Source: Chromobacterium phragmitis
GTDB lineage: Bacteria > Pseudomonadota > Gammaproteobacteria > Burkholderiales > Chromobacteriaceae
Assembly (NCBI RefSeq): GCF_003325475.1
Contig: NZ_CP029495.1
Span: 2,914,001 to 2,978,000, forward strand
Direction of reading: 5' to 3'
Length of the DNA stretch: 64,000 bases
In this document: piece by piece, positions 16,840-25,884 of the stretch
Numbering within the stretch: position 1 is the stretch's first letter
Layout of the letters: each line of letters begins with the position of its first letter
Notes under the pieces: generated by a model
What the model saw: only the letters and a program-made list of their open reading frames with translations
Told to the model about the DNA's origin: nothing
The model's database searches: none
Made by a program: the position numbers and the translations under genes

Positions 16840-18488
16840 GTCGAAATCTCCTTTGCGGGTGTGGCCGGCGTCCGGATCGGCGCCGGGGTGTCGTTGTCCC
16901 GAGCGATCATCAGCGCCGCCTTGGCGGCGATCATCAGCGTCGGGCTGTTGGTGTTGCCGGAAGTGATGGTCGGCATGATGGAAGCGTCGGCCACGCGCAG
17001 GCCGGCCACGCCGCGCACGCGCAGCCTGTCGTCGACCACGGCCATGCCGTCCGTTCCCATCTTGCAAGTGCCGACCGGATGGAAGATGGTGGTGCCGATC
17101 CGGCCCGCCGCCTCGACCAGCTCCTCTTCGCTCTGAAGCTGAGGGCCCGGAAGATGCTCCTCGGGCTGGTAGCGCGATAGCGCCGGAGACGCGGCGATGC
17201 GCCGGGTCAGCCGGATGGCGGCGGCGGCCGCGCGGCGGTCTTCGGCATGGCTCAGGTAATGGGGCTGGATGATGGGCGGCGAGGCGAGGCTGGGGCCGCC
17301 GATGGCGACATGGCCTCGGCTTTGCGGCCGCAATTGGCAGACGGAGGCGGTGAAGGCGGGAAAGGGATGCAGCGGTTCGCCGAAGCGCTCCAGCGACAAG
17401 GGCTGCACATGATATTCCAGATCGGGCGTGGCGGCGTTTGGCTCGCTGCGGGCGAAGGCGCCTAGCTGGCTGGGCGCCATCGCCAGCGGGCCGCTGCGCG
17501 TCCATAGATATTCCCAGGCCATCGCCAGCTTGCCGCTCCAGCTGGCGGCGCGCTGGTTCAGCGTGGCCGCGCCCTGTATTTTGAACACCAGCCGCAATTG
17601 CAGATGGTCTTGCAGATTGGCGCCCACGCCGGGGAGGTCGCGCTGCGGCGCGATGCCGCGGCTCGCCAGCAACGGCGCCGGACCGATGCCGCTGCGCTGC
17701 AGCAGCAGCGGCGAGCCGATGGCGCCGGCGGCCAGGATGATCTCGCCGCGGCAGCGCGCCTGCTGCCGGCAGCCCTGGCGGATGAAGGAAACCGCGGCGG
17801 CGCGTCCATTTTCCAGCATCAGCCGTTCCGCTTCCGCTCCCGTCAGCACCGTCAGGTTGCGGCGATCGCGAGCGGGACGCAGGAAGGCGCTGGCGCTGCT
17901 CCAGCGCCAGCCGCTTTTCTGGTTGACCTCGAAATAGCCGCAGCCGGCGTTGTCGCCGCCGTTGAAATCGGCCACCGGGGCGATGCCCTGCTCGGCGGCG
18001 GCGTCGCGGAAGGCGTCCAGTATTTCCCAAGACACCCGCTGCTTCTCCACCCGCCATTCCCCGCCATGGCCGTGCAGCGGCCGCTCGGGATCAAAATGAT
18101 CTTCCATCTCCATAAAGTGGGGCAGCACTTCGCTCCAGCTCCAGCCCTTGTTCCCCTGCGCGGCCCAATGGTCGTAGTCGGCGGCCTGGCCGCGCATGTA
18201 GATCATGCCGTTGATCGAGGACGAGCCGCCCAGCACCTTGCCGCGCGGGTAGGCCAGGGAGCGGCCATGCAGCCCATCCTCGGCCGCGGTGCGGTAGCAC
18301 CAGTCGGTGCGAGGATTGCCGATGCAGAACAGGTAGCCGACGGGAATGTGTATCCAGGGATAGTCGTCCTTGCCGCCGGCTTCCAGCAGCAGCACGCGCT
18401 TGGCGGGATCGGCGGACAGCCGGTTGGCCAGCAGGCAGCCGGCGCTGCCGGCGCCGATGATGATGTAGTCGAATTCTGCGCTGAGCAT
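16836..18488 (-). CDS. GMC family FAD-dependent oxidoreductase
   Basis: This 550-residue flavoprotein belongs to the glucose-methanol-choline family (choline dehydrogenase and long-chain alcohol dehydrogenase branch). The N-terminal dinucleotide site IIIGAGSAGCLLANRL is followed by LLEAGG and the family signature YPRGKVLGGSSSINGMIYMRG near residues 80-100. The C-terminal segment HPVGTCKMG carries the catalytic His region. It is first in an operon with the MFS transporter and divergent from a LysR gene. The substrate is an alcohol that cannot be named from sequence alone. Confidence 0.9.
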   Translation of the reverse strand: MLSAEFDYIIIGAGSAGCLLANRLSADPAKRVLLLEAGGKDDYPWIHIPVGYLFCIGNPRTDWCYRTAAEDGLHGRSLAYPRGKVLGGSSSINGMIYMRGQAADYDHWAAQGNKGWSWSEVLPHFMEMEDHFDPERPLHGHGGEWRVEKQRVSWEILDAFRDAAAEQGIAPVADFNGGDNAGCGYFEVNQKSGWRWSSASAFLRPARDRRNLTVLTGAEAERLMLENGRAAAVSFIRQGCRQQARCRGEIILAAGAIGSPLLLQRSGIGPAPLLASRGIAPQRDLPGVGANLQDHLQLRLVFKIQGAATLNQRAASWSGKLAMAWEYLWTRSGPLAMAPSQLGAFARSEPNAATPDLEYHVQPLSLERFGEPLHPFPAFTASVCQLRPQSRGHVAIGGPSLASPPIIQPHYLSHAEDRRAAAAAIRLTRRIAASPALSRYQPEEHLPGPQLQSEEELVEAAGRIGTTIFHPVGTCKMGTDGMAVVDDRLRVRGVAGLRVADASIMPTITSGNTNSPTLMIAAKAALMIARDNDTPAPIRTPATPAKEIST

Positions 18489-18652
18489 GCGCGGCGCTCG
18501 CTTATATATTTGTCATTGGCGTCATGTAAGCAGAATTGCATTAGTCTGAGAATGGCCAAGCGGAAACAACGTATGTTAATTTTTGAACAACGGGCGGCGA
18601 GTCGGTTGTCATTTTCGTGTGCAAACGCACAAGCGCGATAGCGAGGGGAAGC

Positions 18653-19576
18653 ATGTTCGATTGGAACGATGTCCGTTTTTTCCTGGCCCTGCAGCGGACG
18701 GGCAAGCTGCTGGGCGCGGCCCGGCAATTGGGCACGACCCACGCGACCGTCGCGCGCCACATCGCCGGGCTGGAGCGGGTGTTGGGGCGGCCGCTATTCA
18801 TCCAACAGACCGACGGCTACGCGCTGACTGCCGCCGGGCGAGAGCTGCTGCCGTTGGCCGAGGCGCTGGAGAATACTGCTTCGCAGATGCTGGACTGCGG
18901 CGGGCAGGACCATGCCGAAGTCAGCGGCGTGGTGCGGTTGGGCGCGCCGGAAGGCCTGGGGGGCCTGTTCCTGGCGCGGCACATGCCGGCGCTGATGGCG
19001 AAGTACCCGGGATTGGAAATAGATCTGGTGGCGGTGCCGCGCTTCGTCAGCATCATCAGCCGCGAGGTGGACATCGCCATCTCGCTGGAGCGGCCGCAGG
19101 CCAATCTGGTGGTGACGCGCAAGCTCACCGACTATCGGCTGGGCCTGTACGCGACGCCGGCCTATCTGGCGGCCCATCCTCCGATACGGGAGCGCGAGGA
19201 TTTGAACGGCCACGCGATACTCGCCTATGTCGACGACCTGCTGTTCACCCGCGAACTGATGTACCACCACGGCCTGTGCCGCAACCCCCGCATGCCCCTG
19301 CGCAGCACCAGCGTGGTGGCGCAGCGGGAGGCTGCCTTGGCAGACGGCGGCATCGCGGTGCTGCCTTACTACATGACTTGCGACGAGCCCAGGCTGCGGC
19401 AACTGCTGCCGGAGCTGCGCATCGTCCGCTCTTACTGGATCAGCGCGCGCAGCAACATCCGTCGCACGCTGCGCTACCGCGTGGTGTGGGACTACGTGGT
19501 GGAGTTGTGCCAGCGGATGCAATGGCTGCTGTTGCAACAGCCAACTCAGCAAAACGAATCAATCGACGCGAGATAA
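18653..19576 (+). CDS. LysR family transcriptional regulator
   Basis: The 307-residue protein has an N-terminal winged helix (MFDWNDVRFFLALQRTG with the recognition segment TTHATVARHIAGLE) and a LysR effector domain from about residue 90. It is divergent from the GMC oxidoreductase and MFS operon with a 164-base gap, the classical arrangement for a LysR protein controlling that operon. The gap holds TGTGC-AAAC-GCACA at 18618-18631, a weak candidate half of a binding site. I chose the ATG at 18653 because GAGGGGA precedes it and the helix-turn-helix starts there. Confidence 0.9.
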   Translation: MFDWNDVRFFLALQRTGKLLGAARQLGTTHATVARHIAGLERVLGRPLFIQQTDGYALTAAGRELLPLAEALENTASQMLDCGGQDHAEVSGVVRLGAPEGLGGLFLARHMPALMAKYPGLEIDLVAVPRFVSIISREVDIAISLERPQANLVVTRKLTDYRLGLYATPAYLAAHPPIREREDLNGHAILAYVDDLLFTRELMYHHGLCRNPRMPLRSTSVVAQREAALADGGIAVLPYYMTCDEPRLRQLLPELRIVRSYWISARSNIRRTLRYRVVWDYVVELCQRMQWLLLQQPTQQNESIDAR

Positions 19577-19585
19577 GCTCACTTC

Positions 19586-20449
19586 ATGAGAACGCTCTAT
19601 CGCAACGGCGGCCCGGATTCGCCGTATTTGTGGCGGATGCTGCGGGCGCTGGACTACCTGTGGCGCCATCTGGATGGGCCGGTTCCGCTGGAGAGGCTGG
19701 CGGAGGAAGCTTGCCTGTCGCCCTTTCACTTTCACCGCGTGTATCGCGGCCTGATGGCCGAAACGGTGGGGGAGACTCGGCAGCGGCTGTTGCTGCATCG
19801 CGCGGCCAAGCAGTTGGCCGATGGCTCGCTGCCTTTGTCTAGGGTGGCGGCGCGCGCCGGCTACGGCGGCACCGCGGCCTTCGTCCGGGCCTTCGCCAGG
19901 GCTTACGGCGAGAGTCCGGGCCGCTATCGCCAGCGTAGAGCGTTCATTTCTAGGCAAGACTGGGAGACCGTGATGCATGAAGTGACATTGCTCAAGCAGG
20001 ATAAGGGGCTGAGGGTGCTGATGCGCCGCCATGTCGGCAGTTATATGGAGATCGGCCAGGCCTTCGGCGCTTTGCAGGCCATCAGTCCGGGTTGCGCGGT
20101 CGGCGACGAGCCGGGCCGCATATTCGGGATGTATCTGGATGATCCGGAACAGACGGAGGAGGCCAAGCTGCGCTCCATCGCCTGCGTGACGGTGCCGGAT
20201 GCCTGGCAGGAGCGGCCGCTGCCGGATGGGTTCGAGTGGGGGGAGATTCCCGCCGGTGAGTACGCTTGCGTGACGCATCTGGGACCGTACGCGGAGCTGT
20301 CCACTACTTGGTCCTGGCTGTACCGGCACTGGCTGCCCGGCAGCGGGCGCGCGCCCGGCGGCGTGCCGTGCGTGGAAGAGTATTTGAATTCGCCTTACGA
20401 CAACCCGCCCACGGCTTTGCGCACCCGGCTGATGTTGTCGCTGGCCTGA
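19586..20449 (+). CDS. AraC family regulator with GyrI-like effector domain
   Basis: This 287-residue protein has an N-terminal AraC DNA-binding pair of helix-turn-helices (LERLAEEACLSPFHFHRVYR and the second copy near RVAARAGYGGTAAFVRAF, residues 1-115). A C-terminal GyrI-like small-molecule-binding domain starts around EVTLLKQDKGLRVLMRRHVG. The order is that of the Rob and SoxS-like regulators with a GyrI module, which often respond to drugs or hydrophobic cations. It follows the LysR gene by nine bases on the same strand and is followed by a bidirectional terminator. Confidence 0.88.
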   Translation: MRTLYRNGGPDSPYLWRMLRALDYLWRHLDGPVPLERLAEEACLSPFHFHRVYRGLMAETVGETRQRLLLHRAAKQLADGSLPLSRVAARAGYGGTAAFVRAFARAYGESPGRYRQRRAFISRQDWETVMHEVTLLKQDKGLRVLMRRHVGSYMEIGQAFGALQAISPGCAVGDEPGRIFGMYLDDPEQTEEAKLRSIACVTVPDAWQERPLPDGFEWGEIPAGEYACVTHLGPYAELSTTWSWLYRHWLPGSGRAPGGVPCVEEYLNSPYDNPPTALRTRLMLSLA

Positions 20450-20460
20450 GTGGCGGACGC

Positions 20461-20497
20461 AAAAAAGCCCGCGCCATGCGACGCGGGCTTTTGTTTT
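20461..20497. terminator. bidirectional terminator
   Basis: GCCCGCG and CGCGGGC form a stem with an 8-base loop; A residues precede it and a T-rich tract follows, so it works in both directions. It separates the converging AraC regulator and guaB genes. Confidence 0.88.
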
Positions 20498-20511
20498 TCC
20501 AGCGCGGGGGC

Positions 20512-21975
20512 TTAGCGCTCCACGTGGTAGTTCGGCGCTTCCTTGGTGATCTGCACGTCGTGGACGTGGGATTCGCGGATGCCGGCCGAGGTGATTTCGA
20601 CGAACTGCGCCTTTTCGTGCAGCTCGGCGATGGTTGGGCAACCCAGGTAACCCATCGACGAACGCAGGCCGCCCACCAGCTGGTGGATCACCTGGCCGAT
20701 CGGGCCCTTGTACGGCACGCGGCCTTCGATGCCTTCCGGCACAAACTTGTCGGCGGCGTTGGAGCTGTCCTGGAAGTAGCGGTCGGCCGAGCCCTGGCTC
20801 ATCGCGCCCAGCGAGCCCATGCCGCGGTAGGACTTGTAAGAGCGGCCTTGGAACAGCTCCACTTCGCCCGGAGCTTCTTCGGTGCCGGCGAACATGCCGC
20901 CCAGCATCACCGCGTTGCCGCCGGCGGCCAGCGCCTTGGCGATGTCGCCGGAGAAGCGGATGCCGCCGTCTGCGATCATCGGCACGCCGGTGCCCTTCAG
21001 CGCCTCGGACACGTTGTGGATGGCGGTCAGTTGCGGCACGCCCACGCCGGCTACGATGCGGGTGGTGCAGATGGAGCCGGGGCCGATGCCGACCTTGACG
21101 CCGTCGGCGCCGGCCTTGACCAGGTCCTGCGCGGCCTGGGCGGTGGCGATGTTGCCGCCGATCACATCGACTTGCGGGAAGTTCTGCTTCACCCAGCGCA
21201 CGCGCTCCAGCACGCCCTGGCTGTGGCCGTGGGCGGTGTCGACCACGATCACGTCCACGCCGGCGGCGACCAGCGCCTTGACGCGCTCTTCGGTGTCGGC
21301 GCCGGTGCCTACCGCCGCACCCACGCGCAGGCGGCCCTGGCTATCCTTGTTGGCGTTCGGGTGCTCGCTGGTCTTGATGATGTCCTTGACCGTGATCAGG
21401 CCCTTCAGCTCCCAGGCGTCGTTGATCACCAGCACGCGCTCCAGGCGGTGGGTGTGCATCAGCTCGCGGGCCTCGTCGATGCTGGCGCCTTCCTTGACGG
21501 TGATCAGGCGCTCGCGCGGGGTCATGATGGAGCCGACGGTCTGGTCCAGACGGGTTTCGAAGCGCAGGTCGCGGTTGGTGACGATGCCCACCACCTTGCC
21601 GGCTTCGATCACCGGCAGGCCGGAAATCTTGTACTGGCGGGTCAGCAGCACCAGGTCGCGCACCAGCATGTCCGGCGCGATGGTGATCGGATCTTTCACC
21701 ACGCCGCTTTCATGGCGTTTGACCTTGGAAACTTCGGCGGCCTGTTTTTCCACGCCCATGTTTTTATGGACGATGCCGATGCCGCCTTCCTGCGCCATGG
21801 CGATGGCGAGACGGGCTTCGGTCACGGTGTCCATGGCGGCGGAAACCAGCGGCAGGTTCAGCGTGATGTTGCGGGTGAGTTTGGTGCTGAGCGCTACATC
21901 GCGCGGCAAAACTTCAGAATGGGCCGGGACGAGGAGGACGTCGTCGAAGGTGTAGGCTTTCTCGATGATGCGCAT
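20512..21975 (-). CDS. guaB: IMP dehydrogenase
   Basis: GuaB oxidises IMP to XMP, the committed step of GMP synthesis. The 487-residue protein has the catalytic loop GPGSICTTRIVAG with the nucleophile C303, the opening AYTFDDVLLVPAHS and NTDEL-like LSAAMDTVTE context. Tandem CBS domains span about residues 93-205. The full family length is present. The usual downstream guaA is not adjacent; a bidirectional terminator follows instead. Confidence 0.97.
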   Translation of the reverse strand: MRIIEKAYTFDDVLLVPAHSEVLPRDVALSTKLTRNITLNLPLVSAAMDTVTEARLAIAMAQEGGIGIVHKNMGVEKQAAEVSKVKRHESGVVKDPITIAPDMLVRDLVLLTRQYKISGLPVIEAGKVVGIVTNRDLRFETRLDQTVGSIMTPRERLITVKEGASIDEARELMHTHRLERVLVINDAWELKGLITVKDIIKTSEHPNANKDSQGRLRVGAAVGTGADTEERVKALVAAGVDVIVVDTAHGHSQGVLERVRWVKQNFPQVDVIGGNIATAQAAQDLVKAGADGVKVGIGPGSICTTRIVAGVGVPQLTAIHNVSEALKGTGVPMIADGGIRFSGDIAKALAAGGNAVMLGGMFAGTEEAPGEVELFQGRSYKSYRGMGSLGAMSQGSADRYFQDSSNAADKFVPEGIEGRVPYKGPIGQVIHQLVGGLRSSMGYLGCPTIAELHEKAQFVEITSAGIRESHVHDVQITKEAPNYHVER

Positions 21976-22114
21976 CGCATTTCCTTAGGCGGCAAAGCCG
22001 CATTATACCGGATTGCTGACTGCCCTGCAAAAACAACGCGATGGGGCGTTTTGCGCGGCGGGATGGCAGGCCTTACAATCGAGAATACCGCGACAACAGG
22101 CCTGGAATGCAGAC

Positions 22115-22546
22115 ATGAAGCCTTACCTAGCATGGGCGTTCGGCATGATCTTGCTGGCGCCGTCTCTGGCCGGCGCCGAGGTTTACTCCTGGACCGACGC
22201 CAACGGCAACAAAGTGTATTCCGACCAGCCGCCGCCGCGCGTCAACGCGCAACGGATGAATGTGAGAGCGCCGCAGGCCGCGCGGACGGCCTCCGCGCCG
22301 CAGGCCGAAAAGAAGGCGGAGAAAAAGGCCGACAACAAGGCGGTGGCTTCCGACAACGCCGCCATCGCCGCGGCCAACGCCAAGATCAAGGAACAGAATT
22401 GCAAGGCGGCCCAGACCAATCTGGCCACGCTGCAGCTGAACGGCCGCATCCGCCTGCCGGGCTCCACCGCGCTGGCCACCGACGCCCAGCGCGGCGAGAT
22501 GATCCGTCAGGCCCAGAAAGACGTGCAGACTTGGTGCAATAAATAA
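22115..22546 (+). CDS. secreted DUF4124 domain protein
   Basis: This 143-residue protein has a signal peptide (to about LAGA-EVYSW) and the short DUF4124 motif VYSWTDANGNKVYSDQPPP. An Ala, Lys and Glu-rich linker follows, then a C-terminal stretch with two Cys (EQNCKAA and TWCNK) that could form a disulfide. Proteins of this kind are periplasmic and their role is unknown. The stop codon directly adjoins the GTG of uvrC, so the two genes are coupled. I chose the ATG at 22115 because the signal peptide begins there. Confidence 0.8.
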   Translation: MKPYLAWAFGMILLAPSLAGAEVYSWTDANGNKVYSDQPPPRVNAQRMNVRAPQAARTASAPQAEKKAEKKADNKAVASDNAAIAAANAKIKEQNCKAAQTNLATLQLNGRIRLPGSTALATDAQRGEMIRQAQKDVQTWCNK

Positions 22547-24352
22547 GTGTCCAAAAACGAATTCGATTACCAGAACGTATTGCAGAACCTGCCGTCGCTG
22601 CCCGGGGTCTACCGGATGCTGGATAAGGACGGCAAGGTGTTGTACGTGGGCAAGGCGATAGATCTGAAGCGCCGCGTCAGCTCCTATTTCCAGAAGAACG
22701 ATCAAAGCCCGCGCATCCGGCTGATGGTGAGGCAGATCGCCGACATCGAAACCACGGTCACGCGTTCCGAGGCCGAGGCGCTGATCCTGGAAAACAATCT
22801 GATCAAGGCGCTCTCGCCGCGTTACAACATTCTGTTTCGCGACGACAAGTCCTACCCGTATCTGATGTTCAGCGGCCACGATTTCCCGCAGATGGCTTAT
22901 TACCGCGGCGAGCCGAAAAAGCCCAACCAGTATTTCGGGCCGTATCCAAACGGCTACGCCGTGCGCGAGAGCATGCAGATTTTGCAAAAAGTATTTCGGC
23001 TGCGCACTTGCGAGGACGCGGTGTTCGCCAACCGTTCCCGGCCCTGTCTGCTGTACCAGATCAAACGCTGCTCCGGTCCCTGCGTGGAACATGTCAGTAG
23101 GGAGGAATACGCGGCCGACGTGGCCAGCGCGGTGGCCTTTCTCAATGGCCGGCAGAGCGAGCTGATAGACGAACTGACGCGGCGGATGGCGGCGGCGGCC
23201 GAGGCGATGGCGTTCGAACAGGCGGCGGAGCTGCGCGACCAGATCCAGGCCTTGGCGCGGGTGCAGGAGAAGCAGTTCGTCGCCAGCAACCAGAGCCAGC
23301 AGGATTGCGACGTGGTGGCGGCGGCCATCCGCGACGGCATGCCTTGCGTCAATCTGGTGATGGTGCGCGGCGGACGCCACCTGGGGGACAAGAGCCACTT
23401 TCCTGTGGGCGGCGAGGCCGATTCCGCCCAGGAAATCCTGGAGGCCTTCGTCGCCCAGCATTACCAGCATGCCGGGGTGCCGACGGCGCTGGTGGTCAAC
23501 GGAGAGCTGGACGAGGCGCTGCGACAGTTTTTGCAGGAGCGGGCCGGACGCAAGGTGTACATCGTGGGCAATCCGATAGGTGAGCGCCGGGTCTGGCTGG
23601 AGATGGCGGAGAAAAACGCCGAACTGGCCATTCTGCAAAGGCTGGGCAGCAAGGCCACGCAGAACCAGCGGCTGGCGCAGCTGAACGAGGCGCTGGAACT
23701 GGAGGACGCAGGCCGTTTCGAATGCTTCGACATCAGCCACACCATGGGCGAGGCCACGGTGGCGTCCTGCGTGGTGTACGACAAGGGCGCGATGCAGCCC
23801 GCCGAGTATCGCCGCTTCAATATCACCACCGCCGCGCCCGGCGACGATTACGCCGCCATGCGCGAGGTGCTGACCCGCCGCTACGGAAAACTGGCGGAGG
23901 GCGAGGGCAAGCTGCCGGACGCGGTGTTCATCGACGGCGGCAAGGGCCAGGTGGGCGTGGCGCTGGAAGTGATGGGCGAATTGGGGCTGAGTCTGCCCAT
24001 CGTCGGCATCGCCAAGGGCGAGGAGCGAAAGCCCGGCCTGGAAACGCTGATCCTGCCTTACCTGGAAAAGACGCTACAATTGCGCCAGGATCATCCGGCG
24101 CTGCATCTGATACAGACGGTGCGCGACGAGGCCCACCGCTTCGCCATCACCGGACACCGCGCGCGGCGGGCCAAGGCGAGGACCTCGTCGACGCTGGAGG
24201 ACATCCCCGGCATCGGCGCCAAGCGCCGCCAGCAGTTGTTGACCCGCTTCGGCGGCCTGCGCGGCGTGGCGGCGGCCAGCGTCGATGATCTGGCGCAGGT
24301 GGGCGGCATCAGCCGCACGCTGGCGGAAAAGATTTACAATGCTTTGCATTAA
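22547..24352 (+). CDS. uvrC: excinuclease ABC subunit C
   Basis: UvrC makes both incisions around a lesion in nucleotide excision repair. The 601-residue protein has the GIY-YIG nuclease near the N-terminus (LPGVYRMLDKDGKVLYVGKA), the UVR motif (about EQAAELRDQIQAL), the C-terminal RNase H-like nuclease (FECFDISHTMGE, then FIDGGKGQV) and a final helix-hairpin-helix pair (IPGIGAKRRQQLL). The start is a GTG joined to the previous stop (TAAGTG); no separate ribosome site is seen, so translation probably depends on the upstream gene. Confidence 0.96.
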   Translation: MSKNEFDYQNVLQNLPSLPGVYRMLDKDGKVLYVGKAIDLKRRVSSYFQKNDQSPRIRLMVRQIADIETTVTRSEAEALILENNLIKALSPRYNILFRDDKSYPYLMFSGHDFPQMAYYRGEPKKPNQYFGPYPNGYAVRESMQILQKVFRLRTCEDAVFANRSRPCLLYQIKRCSGPCVEHVSREEYAADVASAVAFLNGRQSELIDELTRRMAAAAEAMAFEQAAELRDQIQALARVQEKQFVASNQSQQDCDVVAAAIRDGMPCVNLVMVRGGRHLGDKSHFPVGGEADSAQEILEAFVAQHYQHAGVPTALVVNGELDEALRQFLQERAGRKVYIVGNPIGERRVWLEMAEKNAELAILQRLGSKATQNQRLAQLNEALELEDAGRFECFDISHTMGEATVASCVVYDKGAMQPAEYRRFNITTAAPGDDYAAMREVLTRRYGKLAEGEGKLPDAVFIDGGKGQVGVALEVMGELGLSLPIVGIAKGEERKPGLETLILPYLEKTLQLRQDHPALHLIQTVRDEAHRFAITGHRARRAKARTSSTLEDIPGIGAKRRQQLLTRFGGLRGVAAASVDDLAQVGGISRTLAEKIYNALH

Positions 24353-24439
24353 ATGATGGCAAGCGGTCGCCGCCCCTGATCCAGGCTCGGGGCGGCGGCG
24401 GCGTGGTAGACGAGCCTGAAAGCGACAAGACCAAGACCG

Positions 24440-25021
24440 ATGCCCTTCAATTTGCCGATATTACTGACCTGGCTCAGGGTCGCCCTGATCCCGATCTGCG
24501 TGGCGGTGTTTTTCCTGCCGGATTCCATCTTGCTGCTGCATAGCCGCAATGCCGTGGGGGCCGGCATTTTCGCGTTGGCGGCTGCCACCGACTGGCTGGA
24601 CGGATTCCTGGCGCGCAAGCTGGGACAAACCTCGGCCTTCGGCGCCTTTCTCGACCCGGTGGCGGACAAGCTGATCGTCGCCGCCGCGCTGATCCTGCTG
24701 GTGCAAATGGGCCGCACCGAAGGCTGGATGGCGATGATCATCATCGGCCGCGAGATCACCATTTCGGCGTTGCGGGAGTGGATGGCCGGCATGGGCAGCC
24801 GCAGCAGCGTGGCGGTCGCCTATGTTGGTAAGCTGAAAACGGCGGCGCAGATGCTGGCGATCACGCTGCTGCTGTACGATGGACCGCTTTTCCCGGGGCT
24901 GGATGCGCATCGCTTGGGAAATTTTTCGATGTACGTTGCTGTCATATTGACTTTGTGGTCAATGGTTTATTATCTGCAGATGGCGGCCAAGGAGTTCGCG
25001 GGTAAAAAAATAGATGTTTGA
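24440..25021 (+). CDS. pgsA: CDP-diacylglycerol--glycerol-3-phosphate 3-phosphatidyltransferase
   Basis: PgsA makes phosphatidylglycerophosphate, the precursor of phosphatidylglycerol, in the inner membrane. The 193-residue protein has the CDP-alcohol phosphotransferase motif as DWLDGFLARKLGQTSAFGAFLDPVADK, with the Asp pairs at about residues 54-57 and 75-79, and several hydrophobic helices. The uvrC-pgsA-tRNA-Gly order is common in proteobacteria. Confidence 0.95.
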   Translation: MPFNLPILLTWLRVALIPICVAVFFLPDSILLLHSRNAVGAGIFALAAATDWLDGFLARKLGQTSAFGAFLDPVADKLIVAAALILLVQMGRTEGWMAMIIIGREITISALREWMAGMGSRSSVAVAYVGKLKTAAQMLAITLLLYDGPLFPGLDAHRLGNFSMYVAVILTLWSMVYYLQMAAKEFAGKKIDV

Positions 25022-25025
25022 AGTG

Positions 25026-25053
25026 TTGACAGGGCGGATCAAATCTCTATAAT
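25026..25053 (+). promoter_or_regulatory. sigma-70 promoter of the tRNA-Gly/Cys operon
   Basis: TTGACA and TATAAT, both perfect consensus hexamers, are 16 bases apart, just after the pgsA stop and about 70 bases before the first tRNA. A GC-rich stretch follows the -10 box. Confidence 0.85.
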
Positions 25054-25122
25054 TCGCAGTCTCTCGCCGCCGCTGACACGGCAGCAGCGAGAAACAAGCA
25101 GCGTTGTAGCAAGTTACGCAGC

Positions 25123-25198
25123 GCGGGAATAGCTCAGTTGGTAGAGCGCAACCTTGCCAAGGTTGAGGTCGCGAGTTCGAGCCTCGTTTCCCGCTCCA
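25123..25198 (+). tRNA. tRNA-Gly(GCC), copy 1
   Basis: The 76-base gene folds as a full cloverleaf: acceptor GCGGGAA with TTCCCGC, anticodon loop TTGCCAA with anticodon GCC, a T-arm with TTCGAGC, and an encoded CCA end. It is the first of five identical copies. Confidence 0.97.
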
Positions 25199-25220
25199 GT
25201 AGCCTGAAACAATTTGCGAT

Positions 25221-25296
25221 GCGGGAATAGCTCAGTTGGTAGAGCGCAACCTTGCCAAGGTTGAGGTCGCGAGTTCGAGCCTCGTTTCCCGCTCCA
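25221..25296 (+). tRNA. tRNA-Gly(GCC), copy 2
   Basis: Identical to copy 1 in all 76 bases, including CCA. A 22-base spacer separates them. Confidence 0.97.
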
Positions 25297-25317
25297 GTAG
25301 CTTGGAAAATTTGTGAT

Positions 25318-25393
25318 GCGGGAATAGCTCAGTTGGTAGAGCGCAACCTTGCCAAGGTTGAGGTCGCGAGTTCGAGCCTCGTTTCCCGCTCCA
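25318..25393 (+). tRNA. tRNA-Gly(GCC), copy 3
   Basis: Identical in sequence to copies 1 and 2. The spacer before it is 21 bases and resembles the previous spacer, which suggests unequal recombination made the array. Confidence 0.97.
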
Positions 25394-25415
25394 AAAAAGT
25401 TTGAAAATCTGCAAT

Positions 25416-25491
25416 GCGGGAATAGCTCAGTTGGTAGAGCGCAACCTTGCCAAGGTTGAGGTCGCGAGTTCGAGCCTCGTTTCCCGCTCCA
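25416..25491 (+). tRNA. tRNA-Gly(GCC), copy 4
   Basis: Identical in sequence to the other copies; the preceding spacer is 22 bases. Confidence 0.97.
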
Positions 25492-25518
25492 GAATCAAAC
25501 TTGAAACACTGTGTCGAC

Positions 25519-25594
25519 GCGGGAATAGCTCAGTTGGTAGAGCGCAACCTTGCCAAGGTTGAGGTCGCGAGTTCGAGCCTCGTTTCCCGCTCCA
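25519..25594 (+). tRNA. tRNA-Gly(GCC), copy 5
   Basis: Last of five identical copies. The preceding spacer is 27 bases, and the tRNA-Cys gene follows after 45 bases. Confidence 0.97.
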
Positions 25595-25639
25595 AAATTC
25601 ATGTAGATCAGATATGATCTGGTCGAAACGCCGGTTAAC

Positions 25640-25713
25640 GGCGGGGTAGCAAAGTGGTTATGCAGCGGATTGCAAATCCGTCTACGCCGGTTCGATTCCG
25701 ACCCCCGCCTCCA
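25640..25713 (+). tRNA. tRNA-Cys(GCA)
   Basis: The 74-base cloverleaf has acceptor GGCGGGG with CCCCGCC, anticodon loop TTGCAAA (anticodon GCA) and an encoded CCA. It ends the operon and is followed at once by a terminator. Confidence 0.97.
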
Positions 25714-25720
25714 GACAAAA

Positions 25721-25756
25721 CCCCGTAAATCTTTGGATTTACGGGGTTTTTCTTTA
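25721..25756 (+). terminator. intrinsic terminator of the tRNA operon
   Basis: An 11-base perfect stem (CCCCGTAAATC with GATTTACGGGG), a 4-base loop and a T-rich tail lie eight bases after tRNA-Cys. Confidence 0.95.
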
Positions 25757-25884
25757 TTCGTTCCATGATTTGATCCACGGTGAATCGACGGCTACCGCAC
25801 TTTCCCGGCGGCGGCGGCTCCAAGACACAGGCAGGCGCCGCCTGAGGCGGATGGGCTCGCCCGGCGGTGGGAAAGCGAGAGGAT

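Noticed and set aside
25123..25594. Regular repeats of about 76 bases with 21-27 base spacers, similar to a CRISPR array
   Set aside because: Each repeat folds as tRNA-Gly with CCA. No cas genes are near.
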